From the NCBI GenBank assembly GCA_963706905.1, contig CAVPNY010000023.1, positions 186,001 through 250,000 on the forward strand: DNA of 64,000 nucleotides, written 5' to 3'. Position 1 is the stretch's first letter, and every line of letters starts with the position of its first letter. The notes below the pieces were generated by a model. The model made no database searches, was not told the DNA's origin, and saw only the letters and a list, made by a program, of their open reading frames with translations. Positions 16,797 to 25,310 of the stretch are shown here, piece by piece. A program made the position numbers and the translations under genes. This DNA is from CAVPNY01 sp963706905 (GTDB lineage Bacteria > Chloroflexota > Anaerolineae > Anaerolineales > UBA4823).

Positions 16797-16908
16797 AAAG
16801 CTTGCCTCGCTGTTTGTGTGAGATTGGGTAAATCAGGCAGAAGACTTGCCAGACCACGCCCTGGCGAGTTTACCATCTTCACAGGGTGTGTCAAGATGGT
16901 CGAACCAG

Positions 16909-18516
16909 CTATGCCACAGGCAAGACCACAACAAAAGTTGTGCCTACCCCAGGCTGGCTCTCAACCCGGATATCCCCCCCTGTCTGGCGAATGACACGAT
17001 GGCTGATCGAAAGGCCCAGGCCGGTGCCGCGACCAGGCTCTTTCGTGGTGAAAAATGGCTCAAATACCCGTCCCAGCTGCTCTGGCTGGATTCCAGGCCC
17101 GTTATCGCTGACCGTGATCAATACTTGTGCGCCATCCTGCTGGGTTGCCACGCGGATCAACCCGCCTTCGCCTTCAATCGCGTCCATGGCATTGATCAGC
17201 AGGTTAAGCCACACACCGGTCAGTCGATCGGCATTGGCATATACCGCTGGGAGACCAGACTGCGGCGTGAACTCCAACCGAATGCCGCTCGCTGTCAGGC
17301 GAGGCTGCGCCAGGGCCAGCGCCTTACGCAGCGTTGCGTTGACATCTACGGGTGTCACGTCGATTCGCTCCTGGCGGGACAGGTCGAGCAACTCGCCCAC
17401 CACACCAGCCGCGCGTTCTCCAGCCTGCTGGATCATAAGCGCCATTTCACTTAATTCTTTATCCTGGTCGCCCAGGGCACGTTGCAGCAGTTGGGCATTG
17501 GCGATCACCGCAGTCAAAGGGTTATTAATCTCATGGGCGACTCCCGCGGCCAGTTGGCCGATTGCAGCCAGCTTTTCAGCCTGCGCCAGTGAGGCCTCCA
17601 ATTGGCGCTTCTCACTGACATCTTCCTCGAAAAGTATCGCCTGGATCACCTGACCAGCCTCATTGTAGATCGGGTAGCTGCTGATCTCAAACTCCACTGC
17701 GCCATCCTTTGGCTGCTCGCGCTGCTCAATCCGCAAGGTGTTGTACCTGGATGTAAAAGTCTCCCCCACCCGGCAGCCCTGGCAGGGCTCGCTGCGCTGG
17801 AAAAGGGCTGTGTAGCAGCGCCGGGAAACCAGTCGTTGCGGGATATCGCCCGCCAGGCTGGCGCGGCTCCGGTTGACTGCCAGCAGGGTGAGGTCCGCGT
17901 CGATGATATACATTGAGGTCGGGGCGGAATCAAACAGCGCGCGCAGCGTATCTCGCGAGCGCTGCAGCTGTAGGCGCCGTGCTTCCAAAGCCTGATTAAC
18001 TGCCTGTAATTCATTAACCCGGCGCGAGCGGACCAGCTCACCTGCCAGCCAGCTTGCCAGATTGCCAAGATATGCCGCCCTCGATTCTTTCGAATCAGCA
18101 CCATTGAGATCGATAACTGATACAGCGCCCAGAGTTTTGCCCCCAGCGACCAGTGGGCCGCACCAGACTGTCTCGGACGTCGCGCCGGGAGAATTCTGCC
18201 AGCTAACCAGCTCCCCCTCAGCAATGGCCTGACGGGCAAGCGTCGCTAATCCATTCAACCCGCCTGCTTTTTCCCAGGCAGCTTTCTCCCCGCCCAGGCA
18301 CCACTGAAAACCGGCAGGATCATCAGCCAGACCTACAGCCAGTGCGGCTGCCTCAAATCCAAGATCCTGGCAGGCAGCGTTCAGCATCGCTGCCTGTGTC
18401 TCGTTCGACTCAAAGTCAGCCGTCGCGTAGCGGGCTGCCAGATCCAGTATCCTCAGGTTTGAGTGATGGTCGGGGAAAAGAGAAACAGATTGGTGCGGGT
18501 CGATAGGATCAGTCAA
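16909..18516 (-). CDS. Cytoplasmic sensor histidine kinase (GAF-PAS-HisKA-HATPase)
   Basis: Soluble sensor kinase of a two-component system; no membrane helix is visible. Order: a GAF-like domain (about 1-170), a short coiled coil (MELQAVNQALEARRLQLQ-like, about 180-205), and a PAS domain (about 210-320). Then come a HisKA helix with the phospho-histidine in GVAHEINNPLTAV, and an HATPase_c domain with NLLINAMDAIEGEG, DNGPGIQPEQ and GTGLGLSISHRV. The PAS domain has the CYTALFQRSEPCQGC cysteine motif. It follows the response-regulator gene by 26 bases. The signal is unknown; the cysteines suggest metal or redox sensing. Confidence 0.9.
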   Translation of the reverse strand: MTDPIDPHQSVSLFPDHHSNLRILDLAARYATADFESNETQAAMLNAACQDLGFEAAALAVGLADDPAGFQWCLGGEKAAWEKAGGLNGLATLARQAIAEGELVSWQNSPGATSETVWCGPLVAGGKTLGAVSVIDLNGADSKESRAAYLGNLASWLAGELVRSRRVNELQAVNQALEARRLQLQRSRDTLRALFDSAPTSMYIIDADLTLLAVNRSRASLAGDIPQRLVSRRCYTALFQRSEPCQGCRVGETFTSRYNTLRIEQREQPKDGAVEFEISSYPIYNEAGQVIQAILFEEDVSEKRQLEASLAQAEKLAAIGQLAAGVAHEINNPLTAVIANAQLLQRALGDQDKELSEMALMIQQAGERAAGVVGELLDLSRQERIDVTPVDVNATLRKALALAQPRLTASGIRLEFTPQSGLPAVYANADRLTGVWLNLLINAMDAIEGEGGLIRVATQQDGAQVLITVSDNGPGIQPEQLGRVFEPFFTTKEPGRGTGLGLSISHRVIRQTGGDIRVESQPGVGTTFVVVLPVA

Positions 18517-18542
18517 AAGCAGCCTGCCTCGCGGGGCGCCAA

Positions 18543-19361
18543 TTAAGCGGATTCCGGAGTGCTGCCGACGGTGTAACCGTAGCCAGGCACCGTACGGATA
18601 AATTCCGGGGAGCCAGGGTTAGCCTCCACCCGCTCGCGCAAGTTTTTGATGTGCACGCGCACCAGGTCTGGACTGCCGGTATCCACCGGGTAATCCCACA
18701 CCTCGTCCAATAGGCGCGCCGGAGAATATATCTGACCGGGGTGGCTCATCAAATGGTAGACCAGCTCATACTGCACGGGGGTCAGGCGCACCCGGCCGCG
18801 ACGAGGTGTATACAGCTCGAAGGCCTGGGTATCAAGTACGTAATCGCCGACCACCAGGCATTGGTTGGGTGCGGGCGCCCTGACTCTGGACTGAATCTGC
18901 TGCAACGCCTGTCGCGCCCCGGCAGATAGCTGCTCGCCACCTGGCCTGGATGCCCGTTCCCTGCCATCCTGAGCGCCTGAGGTTCGGCGCGTGCGGCGCA
19001 GGATGGCGCGCACCCGCAGGACTAACTCGTCAACGTTAAAGGGCTTCGCCAGGTAATCATCTGCTCCAGCCAGGAAACCGGCGATCTTATCTTCATCCTT
19101 AATCTTGGCAGTCAGGAACAGCACCGGCGTCTCACTGAGCTGGGGGTCGCCGCGCAATTCCCGGCACACGGCGTAACCGTCCATGCCAGGCATCATGATA
19201 TCCAGGACGATCAGCTCCGGCGGGCGTTTACGGGCCAGCTTAAGCCCTTCAACCCCGTCCGTGGCAACCGCGATCTTGAACTCTTCGCCGCGCAGGCTGC
19301 GCTCGATGGTGCGTGAGACCATGGAATCGTCTTCAATCAACAGAATATAGGCCGGTTTCAT
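18543..19361 (-). CDS. OmpR/PhoB-family response regulator
   Basis: Transcription regulator of the two-component pair. An N-terminal receiver domain (about 1-122) has the acidic pair EDDS, the phospho-acceptor region LIVLDIMMPGMDG and the conserved Lys in FLTAKIKDED. A ~45-residue hydrophilic linker is longer than usual. A C-terminal winged helix (about 170-268) follows: RVRLTPVQYELVYHLMSHPG and VRVHIKNLRERVE, ending IRTVPGYGYTV. It is first in the operon, with the kinase gene 26 bases downstream. Target genes are not evident; the upstream 200 bases (19362-19564) hold no clear binding repeat. Confidence 0.92.
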   Translation of the reverse strand: MKPAYILLIEDDSMVSRTIERSLRGEEFKIAVATDGVEGLKLARKRPPELIVLDIMMPGMDGYAVCRELRGDPQLSETPVLFLTAKIKDEDKIAGFLAGADDYLAKPFNVDELVLRVRAILRRTRRTSGAQDGRERASRPGGEQLSAGARQALQQIQSRVRAPAPNQCLVVGDYVLDTQAFELYTPRRGRVRLTPVQYELVYHLMSHPGQIYSPARLLDEVWDYPVDTGSPDLVRVHIKNLRERVEANPGSPEFIRTVPGYGYTVGSTPESA

Positions 19362-19564
19362 CGCTCGCCAGATAATTGCGTGTGCATTCCTTCCCCAACT
19401 GGGTAAACCAATGCGGCGATTTTACCACGCCCACCCTGCGCCTGACCTGCCGCTCATGCCAGGTCAACGCGCAATCTTGTAAGCTACCCTGGAAACTATT
19501 ACCGTGCGACCAAGAATGGAATCAATAAGCCGAAGTCCAGCGCCACCAGAAAGTTCATCCCTGA

Positions 19565-20269
19565 TCAAATCGAAAAATCTTCCCCGCGCCACACCCCATG
19601 CTCCGGCATATGCACCGGCGGGACGTGCTCTTCATGGACTGACACCCGTCCCTCTAAATCATCAATCCGCTGCATCAGCGAGATCAGCGTCTCCCCAATC
19701 ACGTCAGGCATCACACCGTGATTAAGGTCCGGCGTGGTTGCGTCCAAACGGGGCTTGCTGCGCACCACCACTTCTCCCGGGACACCCACTACCACCGAGT
19801 TGGGCGGCACCGACTTAACCACCACCGCGTTGGCGCCAATACGGCTGTTTTCTCCAATGGTGATCGCCCCAAGCACCTTAGCCCCCGCGCCAACCACCAC
19901 ATTGTTCTCCAGGGTAGGATGGCGCTTTCCCTTCGATAGGGTCGTGCCGCCCAGCGTCACGCCGTGGTACAGGGTGACGCAATCACCCACCTCAGCAGTC
20001 TCACCGATCACCACCCCCATCCCATGATCAATGAAGAACCGGGCGCCGATCCTGGCTCCTGGATGGATCTCGATCCCGGTCAGTCCGCGTGTCAATTGCG
20101 AGATGAAACGGGCGACTAATTTGAGCCCATGCCCCCATAGCCAGTGTGACACCCGATGTCCCCAGACAGCGTGCAGCCCGGGATAACAGAAGATGACCTC
20201 CAGCGTGCTGCGCGCGGCCGGGTCACGGTCAAAGACCGACTTGATATCCTGGCGTAACGTTGTCAGCAC
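19565..20269 (-). CDS. cysE: Serine O-acetyltransferase
   Basis: Makes O-acetylserine from serine and acetyl-CoA, the committed step of cysteine synthesis. The GTG at 20269 is chosen because GGGAGGA lies seven bases upstream and the protein then starts TLRQDIKSVFDRDPAARSTL like other EpsC/CysE forms. An ATG at 20320 lacks a ribosome site. The left-handed hexapeptide domain shows IDHGMGVVIGETAEVG, TLYHGVTLGGTTL and RHPTLENNVVVGAGAKVLG. A C-terminal tail (about 180-234) adds a short coiled helix and a His/Pro-rich end. It follows cysK by about 60 bases and lies at the end of the iron/cysteine run. Confidence 0.92.
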   Translation of the reverse strand: MLTTLRQDIKSVFDRDPAARSTLEVIFCYPGLHAVWGHRVSHWLWGHGLKLVARFISQLTRGLTGIEIHPGARIGARFFIDHGMGVVIGETAEVGDCVTLYHGVTLGGTTLSKGKRHPTLENNVVVGAGAKVLGAITIGENSRIGANAVVVKSVPPNSVVVGVPGEVVVRSKPRLDATTPDLNHGVMPDVIGETLISLMQRIDDLEGRVSVHEEHVPPVHMPEHGVWRGEDFSI

Positions 20270-20331
20270 ACCGTGTTCCTCCCGATCAGCGTCAGGAGGT
20301 ATGCAACCGCTGGCTTCCATCGTCTTGTGCC

Positions 20332-21264
20332 TTAATCCAACAATCCGGCAAACAGCGCTGTGCTCAGGTAGCGCTCGCCGAAGGAGGGGATAATCACGAC
20401 AATCAGCTTGCCAGCATTTTCCGGGCGGCGTGCCACCTGCAAAGCAGCCCAGGTCGCTGCGCCGGAGGAAATACCGACCAGCAGCCCTTCCTCGCGCGCC
20501 ATGCGTCTGGCGATCTCAAAGGCATCCTCCGCTTTCACCCGGATGATCTCATCGATAATCTGCAGATTGAGCACGTCCGGAACAAAGCCTGCCCCGATGC
20601 CCTGGATGGGATGCGGACCTTTCATGCCGCCCGATAGCACTGCTGAAGCGTCCGGCTCGACTGCCACACAGCGAAAAGACGGCTTGCGCGCTTTGAGCAC
20701 CTCGCCCACCCCGGTGATAGTTCCACCCGTGCCAATGCCGGCCACCAGGATATCCACCTGACCGTCTGTATCCCGCCAGATCTCCTCGGCGGTAGTGCTG
20801 CGATGAATGGCAGGATTGGCCGGGTTCTGGAACTGCTGGGGGATAAAATAGCGCCGGTCAGCCGCGGCCATCTCTTCGGCCTTCTTGATCGCCCCCGGCA
20901 TCCCTTCGCTGCCCGGGGTGAGCACCAGCTCGGCGCCATAGGCGCGTAGCAGGGCGCGACGCTCCTTGCTCATTGTATCCGGCATGATCAGGACACATTT
21001 ATAGCCTTTCGAAGCGCATACAAAAGCCAGGGCGATGCCAGTATTACCGCTGGTCGGCTCCAGGATGATGGTATCGGGCTTGATCATACCGGCCTGTTCA
21101 GCGGCCTCGATCATCGAGACTCCGATGCGGTCCTTAACGCTGTGCGCCGGATTATAGAATTCGAGCTTGGCTACCACCTCGGCAACGCAGCCTTCCGTCA
21201 GGCGGCGCAGGCGCACCAGCGGGGTGTTACCAACCAGCTCGGTGACATCATTGGCGATCTTCAT
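20332..21264 (-). CDS. cysK: Cysteine synthase A (O-acetylserine sulfhydrylase)
   Basis: PLP enzyme that converts O-acetylserine and sulfide to cysteine. The 310-residue protein has the PLP lysine in NPAHSVKDRIG, the substrate loop LEPTSGNTGIALAF, the PLP phosphate loop GIGTGGTITGVGE and the HPIQGIGAGFVPDVL segment. The last residues (GERYLSTALFAGLLD) resemble the CysK C-terminus that can dock with CysE, which is encoded next. The start overlaps the end of feoA by 17 bases, so translation is probably coupled to the iron-uptake genes upstream. Confidence 0.95.
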   Translation of the reverse strand: MKIANDVTELVGNTPLVRLRRLTEGCVAEVVAKLEFYNPAHSVKDRIGVSMIEAAEQAGMIKPDTIILEPTSGNTGIALAFVCASKGYKCVLIMPDTMSKERRALLRAYGAELVLTPGSEGMPGAIKKAEEMAAADRRYFIPQQFQNPANPAIHRSTTAEEIWRDTDGQVDILVAGIGTGGTITGVGEVLKARKPSFRCVAVEPDASAVLSGGMKGPHPIQGIGAGFVPDVLNLQIIDEIIRVKAEDAFEIARRMAREEGLLVGISSGAATWAALQVARRPENAGKLIVVIIPSFGERYLSTALFAGLLD

Positions 21265-21721
21265 GGTCTTCTCCCTTGCGGATGATCTCGACCTCGATCT
21301 CGCTGGCCAGGGTGTTTTCCAGAGCCAGCTCGGTCTGGTCGATCTGGATTACCGTTACCGGCGAGTGTTGCACCACCTGCACCCAATCATCGGGGACCAG
21401 GCCATAAGCTTGCAGGTGGGCGCGCCGGGCGGACGGGATTCCATCCCTGAATCCTACCACTTTTGCCCGCCATCCGGGAGGCACATCCATGAGAGTCAGG
21501 CTTTGTTGTTCTCGCCTGAGCCGCGGATGCCTTGCGCGAAAAACCGATCCGGCCAATCGCCCCATCAGGGAGCAGCGCTCATCAACCATCTGGTAGCCGC
21601 AGGCTGGACAGCACACCAGATTGCAGCCCTTGTGCATCGGGCAAGCCTGGCAGGCAGCCTGCTCACCAGCCTCGAAATCATGCCCGCACAAAGGGCAGGT
21701 CAGAATAATTGGGTTGCTCAT
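21248..21721 (-). CDS. FeoA-domain protein with N-terminal zinc-ribbon-like region
   Basis: Accessory protein for ferrous iron uptake. The FeoA SH3-like domain is at about 75-150 (SLTLMDVPPGWRAKVVGFRD, QAYGLVPDDWVQVVQHSP). Before it lies a ~50-residue Cys-rich region with pairs CPLC, CQAC and CPAC plus isolated cysteines, which could bind zinc or an iron-sulfur cluster; standard FeoA is only ~75 residues. The ATG at 21721 overlaps the stop of the feoB permease part as ATGA. The Cys-rich extension may sense iron or redox state; this is inference. Confidence 0.85.
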   Translation of the reverse strand: MSNPIILTCPLCGHDFEAGEQAACQACPMHKGCNLVCCPACGYQMVDERCSLMGRLAGSVFRARHPRLRREQQSLTLMDVPPGWRAKVVGFRDGIPSARRAHLQAYGLVPDDWVQVVQHSPVTVIQIDQTELALENTLASEIEVEIIRKGEDHEDRQ

Positions 21722-22998
21722 ATTCCCCACCCCATCAATGCAAGTCCTCGATAAAGCAGACCGCCAACCAGGAAGGCCAGCGGGGTGATCAGCACCAGCA
21801 TGCCCAGAGCGATGCGCCAGCTGGTCTCCCTGGCGATCATCATCACACTGGCGATGCAGGGGATGAACAGGGTGATCGTCACCATAGCCACCACCACCTG
21901 GATCGGGGTCAATAGTCCATCGCTCTGCATTAAGAAAAGCCCGGTGGCGCCGAAATCGCGGCGTAGAAAACCCACCAGAAAAGCCGCGCTGGCCTGTGCC
22001 GGCAGGCCCAGCCAGCCCGTGACCAGTGGCTCCCCGGCGCGGATGATCTTTTCCAGCATGCCGGTTCTATCCAGGGTGAACATCAAAGCTGTGCCGAGCA
22101 AAAATAGCGGTACAACTTCTTTCAAATACCATTCAACGCGCGCCAGGGTTTTGACAATGACATTGGATGGCACCGGCCAGCGTAGCGGAGGCAGCTCAAC
22201 CAGAAGCTGGGTGCGCTCGCCCGGCGCCAGGCGGGCCGCCAGCCAGCCAACTATCAGCAGCACCATAAATACCACCCCTCCCCATATCATTGTGGCTGTA
22301 AAAGAGACGCTGGCCAGCATGCCCATCACGACACCCAACTGCGCCGAGCAGGGCACCGCCAGCGCCAGCAATAAGGTCACCAGCAAGCGCTCACGGCGGC
22401 TTTCCATCACCCGTGTGGTCAGGGTAGCCATGGTCACGCAGCCCAAACCCAGCACCATAGGGAGCACAGCTTTTCCATTCAGACCCAGAAATTGGAACAG
22501 GCGGTTGCTCAACGCAGCCAGCCGCGGCAGGTAACCCGAGTCCTCCATCACGCCGAAAGCCAGGAAGAACGTTGCGACGATCGGCAGGATCAGGGCCAGG
22601 GCATAGGTCATGCCCATCGTCCACAATCCATACTCCCCCACCAGCAAATCGACCAGGAACGGCGCGGCGATCAATCGCTCCACCCAGCCAACCACCCAGG
22701 GGTTGATCACCTGGCTGAACAGGTTTTCCTCGAGCAAGCCGACCAGTATGCTCGCCCCGAATATCCCTACGAACCAATACAGAGCGTACAGCACTACAGC
22801 CAGGATCAGCACCCCCCAGACTGGGTGGGTGGTGAGACGGCTCAAGGCTGCCCCTCGGCCGCGCCAGCCCTGCCCGGAATTTACCACCGTCGCCTTGATC
22901 ACTCGCTCAACATACCCCAGGCGAGTTTCCTGGATAGCCAGAGCCAGCGGCTTATGGAAAGAGAGTTGCAAGCTCGACCGTTGGGACTCTGAGCTCAT
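21718..22998 (-). CDS. feoB: FeoB ferrous iron transporter, membrane (permease) part
   Basis: C-terminal membrane part of FeoB, carrying Fe2+ across the cytoplasmic membrane. It has two Gate (nucleoside-recognition) domains with the conserved cysteines in VLGLGCVTMATLTTRVMES and FIPCIASVMMIARE, and about nine helices. FLVGFLRRDFGATGLFLM matches the GFLRRDxGAAG signature. It begins in a different frame from the G domain, overlapping it by ~47 bases. An ATG at 22998 follows GGGAGCGG, so a natural split gene with coupled translation is possible. A single base shift would instead restore one ordinary FeoB chain. Confidence 0.88.
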   Translation of the reverse strand: MSSESQRSSLQLSFHKPLALAIQETRLGYVERVIKATVVNSGQGWRGRGAALSRLTTHPVWGVLILAVVLYALYWFVGIFGASILVGLLEENLFSQVINPWVVGWVERLIAAPFLVDLLVGEYGLWTMGMTYALALILPIVATFFLAFGVMEDSGYLPRLAALSNRLFQFLGLNGKAVLPMVLGLGCVTMATLTTRVMESRRERLLVTLLLALAVPCSAQLGVVMGMLASVSFTATMIWGGVVFMVLLIVGWLAARLAPGERTQLLVELPPLRWPVPSNVIVKTLARVEWYLKEVVPLFLLGTALMFTLDRTGMLEKIIRAGEPLVTGWLGLPAQASAAFLVGFLRRDFGATGLFLMQSDGLLTPIQVVVAMVTITLFIPCIASVMMIARETSWRIALGMLVLITPLAFLVGGLLYRGLALMGWGI

Positions 22999-23707
22999 AG
23001 AGGGTATCCGCTCCCAGGCGCTCAATCAACCAGGATTCGGTCACCGCATCGCCGCTCAGCCAGCCCAACCCCAGGGCGCGCACTGCGATGGGCATATCCC
23101 GAACCCCGGCCTGCGCCAGGCAGGCGCTGAACTGCGCCAGGGCTGCCTCAATCTCTGCTGGGTATGGCAGGCGGAGCTGCGACGGGCGAGCGGTTTGTAA
23201 GGCAGACTGCAGCTCATCCAGGCCGCGGCCACGCGTGGCGGTGGTTGGCAGGACCGGCACGGAGAGATATTCGCTAAGCATGACATGATCAGCTTGCACG
23301 CCGCGGCTCTCGGCCTCGTCCATCATATTCAGCGCCAGCACCAGCGGCAATCCCAGTTCAGCCAGTTGTACGCAGAGCAGCAAGGTGCGGCGCAGGCTCT
23401 TGGCATCGCCCACCTGCAAAATGGCGCGCAGGGGCTCGTAAAGCAGCACGCGCGCGGTAACCTGCTCGTCCTCGGAATGCGGCGGGAAGGTGATCACCCC
23501 CGGGGTATCCAGGATAGTTGTCTCCGGCAGGCGGCGGGCAGCCCCGCGCGCCAGCTCGACCGTGGTGCCTGGGTAGTTGGAGACCATCACATGCTGGCCG
23601 GTCAGCCGCTGGAAGATCACCGATTTGCCTACATTGGGTTGGCCTACCAGGGCGATACAGCCCCCAGTGAGGCTGATTTCCGCTTCTGCAGTACCATGAC
23701 ATTGCAT
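22952..23707 (-). CDS. feoB: FeoB GTPase (G and GDI) part
   Basis: Cytosolic N-terminal part of FeoB. G1 is GQPNVGKSVIFQRLTG, G2 falls in VSNYPGTTVELARG, G3 is LDTPGVI, G4 NMMD and G5 TTATRGRG. The GDI helical region follows to RALGLGWLSGDAVTESWLIE. The chain ends at residue 251 with a stop at 22952, just where FeoB normally links to its first membrane helix. The start at 23707 has AGGGGT about ten bases upstream and lies 13 bases after the fur stop. Either a split FeoB or a frame error in the 22955-23000 interval explains the two pieces. Confidence 0.88.
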   Translation of the reverse strand: MQCHGTAEAEISLTGGCIALVGQPNVGKSVIFQRLTGQHVMVSNYPGTTVELARGAARRLPETTILDTPGVITFPPHSEDEQVTARVLLYEPLRAILQVGDAKSLRRTLLLCVQLAELGLPLVLALNMMDEAESRGVQADHVMLSEYLSVPVLPTTATRGRGLDELQSALQTARPSQLRLPYPAEIEAALAQFSACLAQAGVRDMPIAVRALGLGWLSGDAVTESWLIERLGADTLYELRVPTVELATLFP

Positions 23708-23720
23708 TGAGAAAATACCC

Positions 23721-24177
23721 CTAAGAATTAAGTTGGGCCGGCGCCCGCAGCAGACATTGCGGACACAGCCCGTACAGCACAATCGTGCCTGTCTGCACCA
23801 ATGCGCCCGTATCGCCTTCGAATTGCGCCTTGATCTGCTCCATCAAGATGGGTGTCGAATTCGATCACGGCTTTGCACCCGGTGCACAGGAAATGGTGGT
23901 GCTCGCTGGGATAGGCCGGATCGAAACGCTCCTGGCGGCGCTCTTCGTGGAACACGCGTGTCGACACCAGGTCCTCCTGCTCCAGCCAGCGCAGGGTACG
24001 GTAGACGGTAGACAGATTGAGGGTCGGGTCTTGTTGGTGAGCCAGGTGATATAGCTCTTCGGCGGTGGGGTGGCTGGTCAGCGTCTCCAGAGTCTGGAGG
24101 ATTAAACGGCGCTGGGGTGTCATGCGCCCCCCCTGCAGCCGCAGGCGTTTGCTGGTTTCCTGGATCAATTCATTCAT
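23721..24177 (-). CDS. Fur-family metalloregulator, single frame break
   Basis: Winged-helix repressor of the Fur family, heading the iron-uptake run. The DNA-binding domain is intact (MTPQRRLILQTLE, TAEELYHLAHQQ, LNLSTVYRTLRWLEQEDLV), as are the metal-site region HHHFLCTGCKAVIEFD and its CxxC-type pair. Near 23845 the frame shifts by one. Read straight, the protein ends in unrelated residues with a stop at 23728. In the neighbouring frame the sequence continues MEQIKAQFEGDTGALV and GLCPQCLLRAPAQLNS to a stop at 23721, restoring the second CxxC of the structural zinc site. A base-calling insertion is the simplest cause. Start 24177 is chosen by homology. Confidence 0.88.
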
Positions 24178-24187
24178 CGTATCTCGC

Positions 24188-24210
24188 TTATTGCAAATAA
24201 TTTGCAATAA
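24188..24210. promoter_or_regulatory. Fur-family operator (perfect 10-3-10 palindrome)
   Basis: TTATTGCAAA (24188-24197) and TTTGCAATAA (24201-24210) are perfect inverted repeats around TAA, located 11-33 bases upstream of the fur start. The core TTGCAA-N5-TTGCAA equals the form reported for the Fur-family regulator Nur in Streptomyces. Autoregulation of the fur-feo-cys run is the likely role. The following 24211-24376 stretch has no gene; it contains a short GACAATTGTC palindrome near 24240. Confidence 0.72.
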
Positions 24211-24376
24211 TCTTATGCGATCTTAAGCAGCTCCATCAGTGACAATTGTCGCTGTTCTGATAGACAATCGTTACTCTATAGAGAGTGATGCGCTTTATGG
24301 ATAAAAAACAAAATTGGCTTTGCCTTACTGATTGCACTCCCCCACACCTGTAAAGCCTTCTTGTTTTCTACTCTCT

Positions 24377-24416
24377 CTTTGCGCCTTTTGCGTCTTTGCG
24401 TCAAAAAATCCCCCTC
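24377..24416. repeat. Left copy of a 40-bp direct repeat bracketing the accessory island
   Basis: CTTTGCGCCTTTTGCGTCTT and the following GCGTCAAAAAATCCCCCTC occur here and again at 31070-31109 with one mismatch in 40 bases, same orientation. The two copies enclose the RAYT, insertion sequence and NACHT genes. Confidence 0.75.
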
Positions 24417-24450
24417 CAAAAGTCTAAACTTCTGGCCTTCTCACTGCTCA

Positions 24451-24697
24451 GGTCGCCGTCCTCGGCGACCGGTAGTTCCAGCGCCGCGGCCTGTCCTGAA
24501 TGGAATGAAGGGCCAGCGCTGAGAGCAAGGGGTGTTGCTCAGGTCACCGTCCCATCCTCTCTTTGCTGTGGTCGCCGTCCTCTCCTCTCATCGCTCAGGT
24601 CCCCCCCCCTCCTCTCATTGCTCAGGTCACCGCCTTCTCTCGCTGCTCCGCTCGCTGGCCCCTCCTCTTACTGCTCAGGTCGCCGTCCTCGGCGACC
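24451..24697. repeat. REP-like hairpin cluster on the 3' side of the RAYT gene
   Basis: The palindrome GGTCGCCGTCCTCGGCGACC (8-bp stem, TCCT loop) occurs perfectly at 24451-24470 and 24678-24697; the second copy ends five bases from the RAYT stop. A second hairpin GAGCAA/TTGCTC lies at 24523-24540. Between them are degenerate units of the form CTCAGGTCGCCGTCCTCTCC repeated at about 30-base spacing. The same elements recur at 26896-27218. Confidence 0.8.
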
Positions 24698-24701
24698 GGT
24701 T

Positions 24702-25244
24702 CTAGACATACTTCCTGACATCATCCACCGAGATCACCGACATCTCCCCTCGATCGTAAAAACAAGCACTCGAATAAGGATATTCCGCCCGTTCAATCAC
24801 CAGCTTCCATTCTTTAGCAATCGGGTTGCTATGGATATATTCGAGCTTCTGCTCCAGAAATTTCTCGGTATAGATATTCTTTGCTTGCACATCCTGCCAG
24901 ATGCTGTGCTGATGTCTTGAGTCACGGCGCTGTTGGTGAAAGAATTCAATCAAATCGCTTTTGTTATCTGCCCTAAATTGCTTTAATATTGCATGGGCCG
25001 TGTAGGAGCCAAATTCCTGGAGCAAGTCTCCAATCGCGCGATCGATCGGCTTTACGATGGCGTGCAGGTGAGAAGGCATCAGCACAAAAGCATAGAGCGC
25101 CATCCTTTTATCCCGCTGCAGCCAATCCAACGAGTTCAGTACCAGGTGAGCGTAAGCTGGCTCAATAAAAAGATGCTTCCAACCACAAACTGAGGCGGTG
25201 ACGAAGTACAGGTGAGAGGGGTCATGGAACGAATTAAATGTCAT
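24702..25244 (-). CDS. REP-associated tyrosine transposase (RAYT, Y1/TnpA_REP type)
   Basis: Single-strand DNA nuclease of the HUH/Y1 superfamily, domesticated in many genomes and thought to move or maintain REP palindromes. The 180-residue protein has LYFVTASVCGWKHLF, the metal-binding histidine motif in LMPSHLHAIVKP, YTAHAILKQF and the catalytic tyrosine region QKLEYIHSNPIAKEW, ending with SSACFYDRGE. It lies directly next to REP-like palindromes on its 3' side, with another fragment upstream at about 25280. This is the expected RAYT arrangement. It appears full length and undisrupted. Confidence 0.88.
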   Translation of the reverse strand: MTFNSFHDPSHLYFVTASVCGWKHLFIEPAYAHLVLNSLDWLQRDKRMALYAFVLMPSHLHAIVKPIDRAIGDLLQEFGSYTAHAILKQFRADNKSDLIEFFHQQRRDSRHQHSIWQDVQAKNIYTEKFLEQKLEYIHSNPIAKEWKLVIERAEYPYSSACFYDRGEMSVISVDDVRKYV

Positions 25245-25310
25245 GAAATTCTATCTCCAGATAATCTTGACCGTATTGCTCAGGTCGCCGTCCTTTCCTC
25301 TCTCCGCTCA

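Noticed and set aside
22952..23850. Programmed ribosomal frameshifting in feoB or fur
   Set aside because: No slippery heptamer or downstream structure is evident, and similar breaks occur in many unrelated genes of the window.
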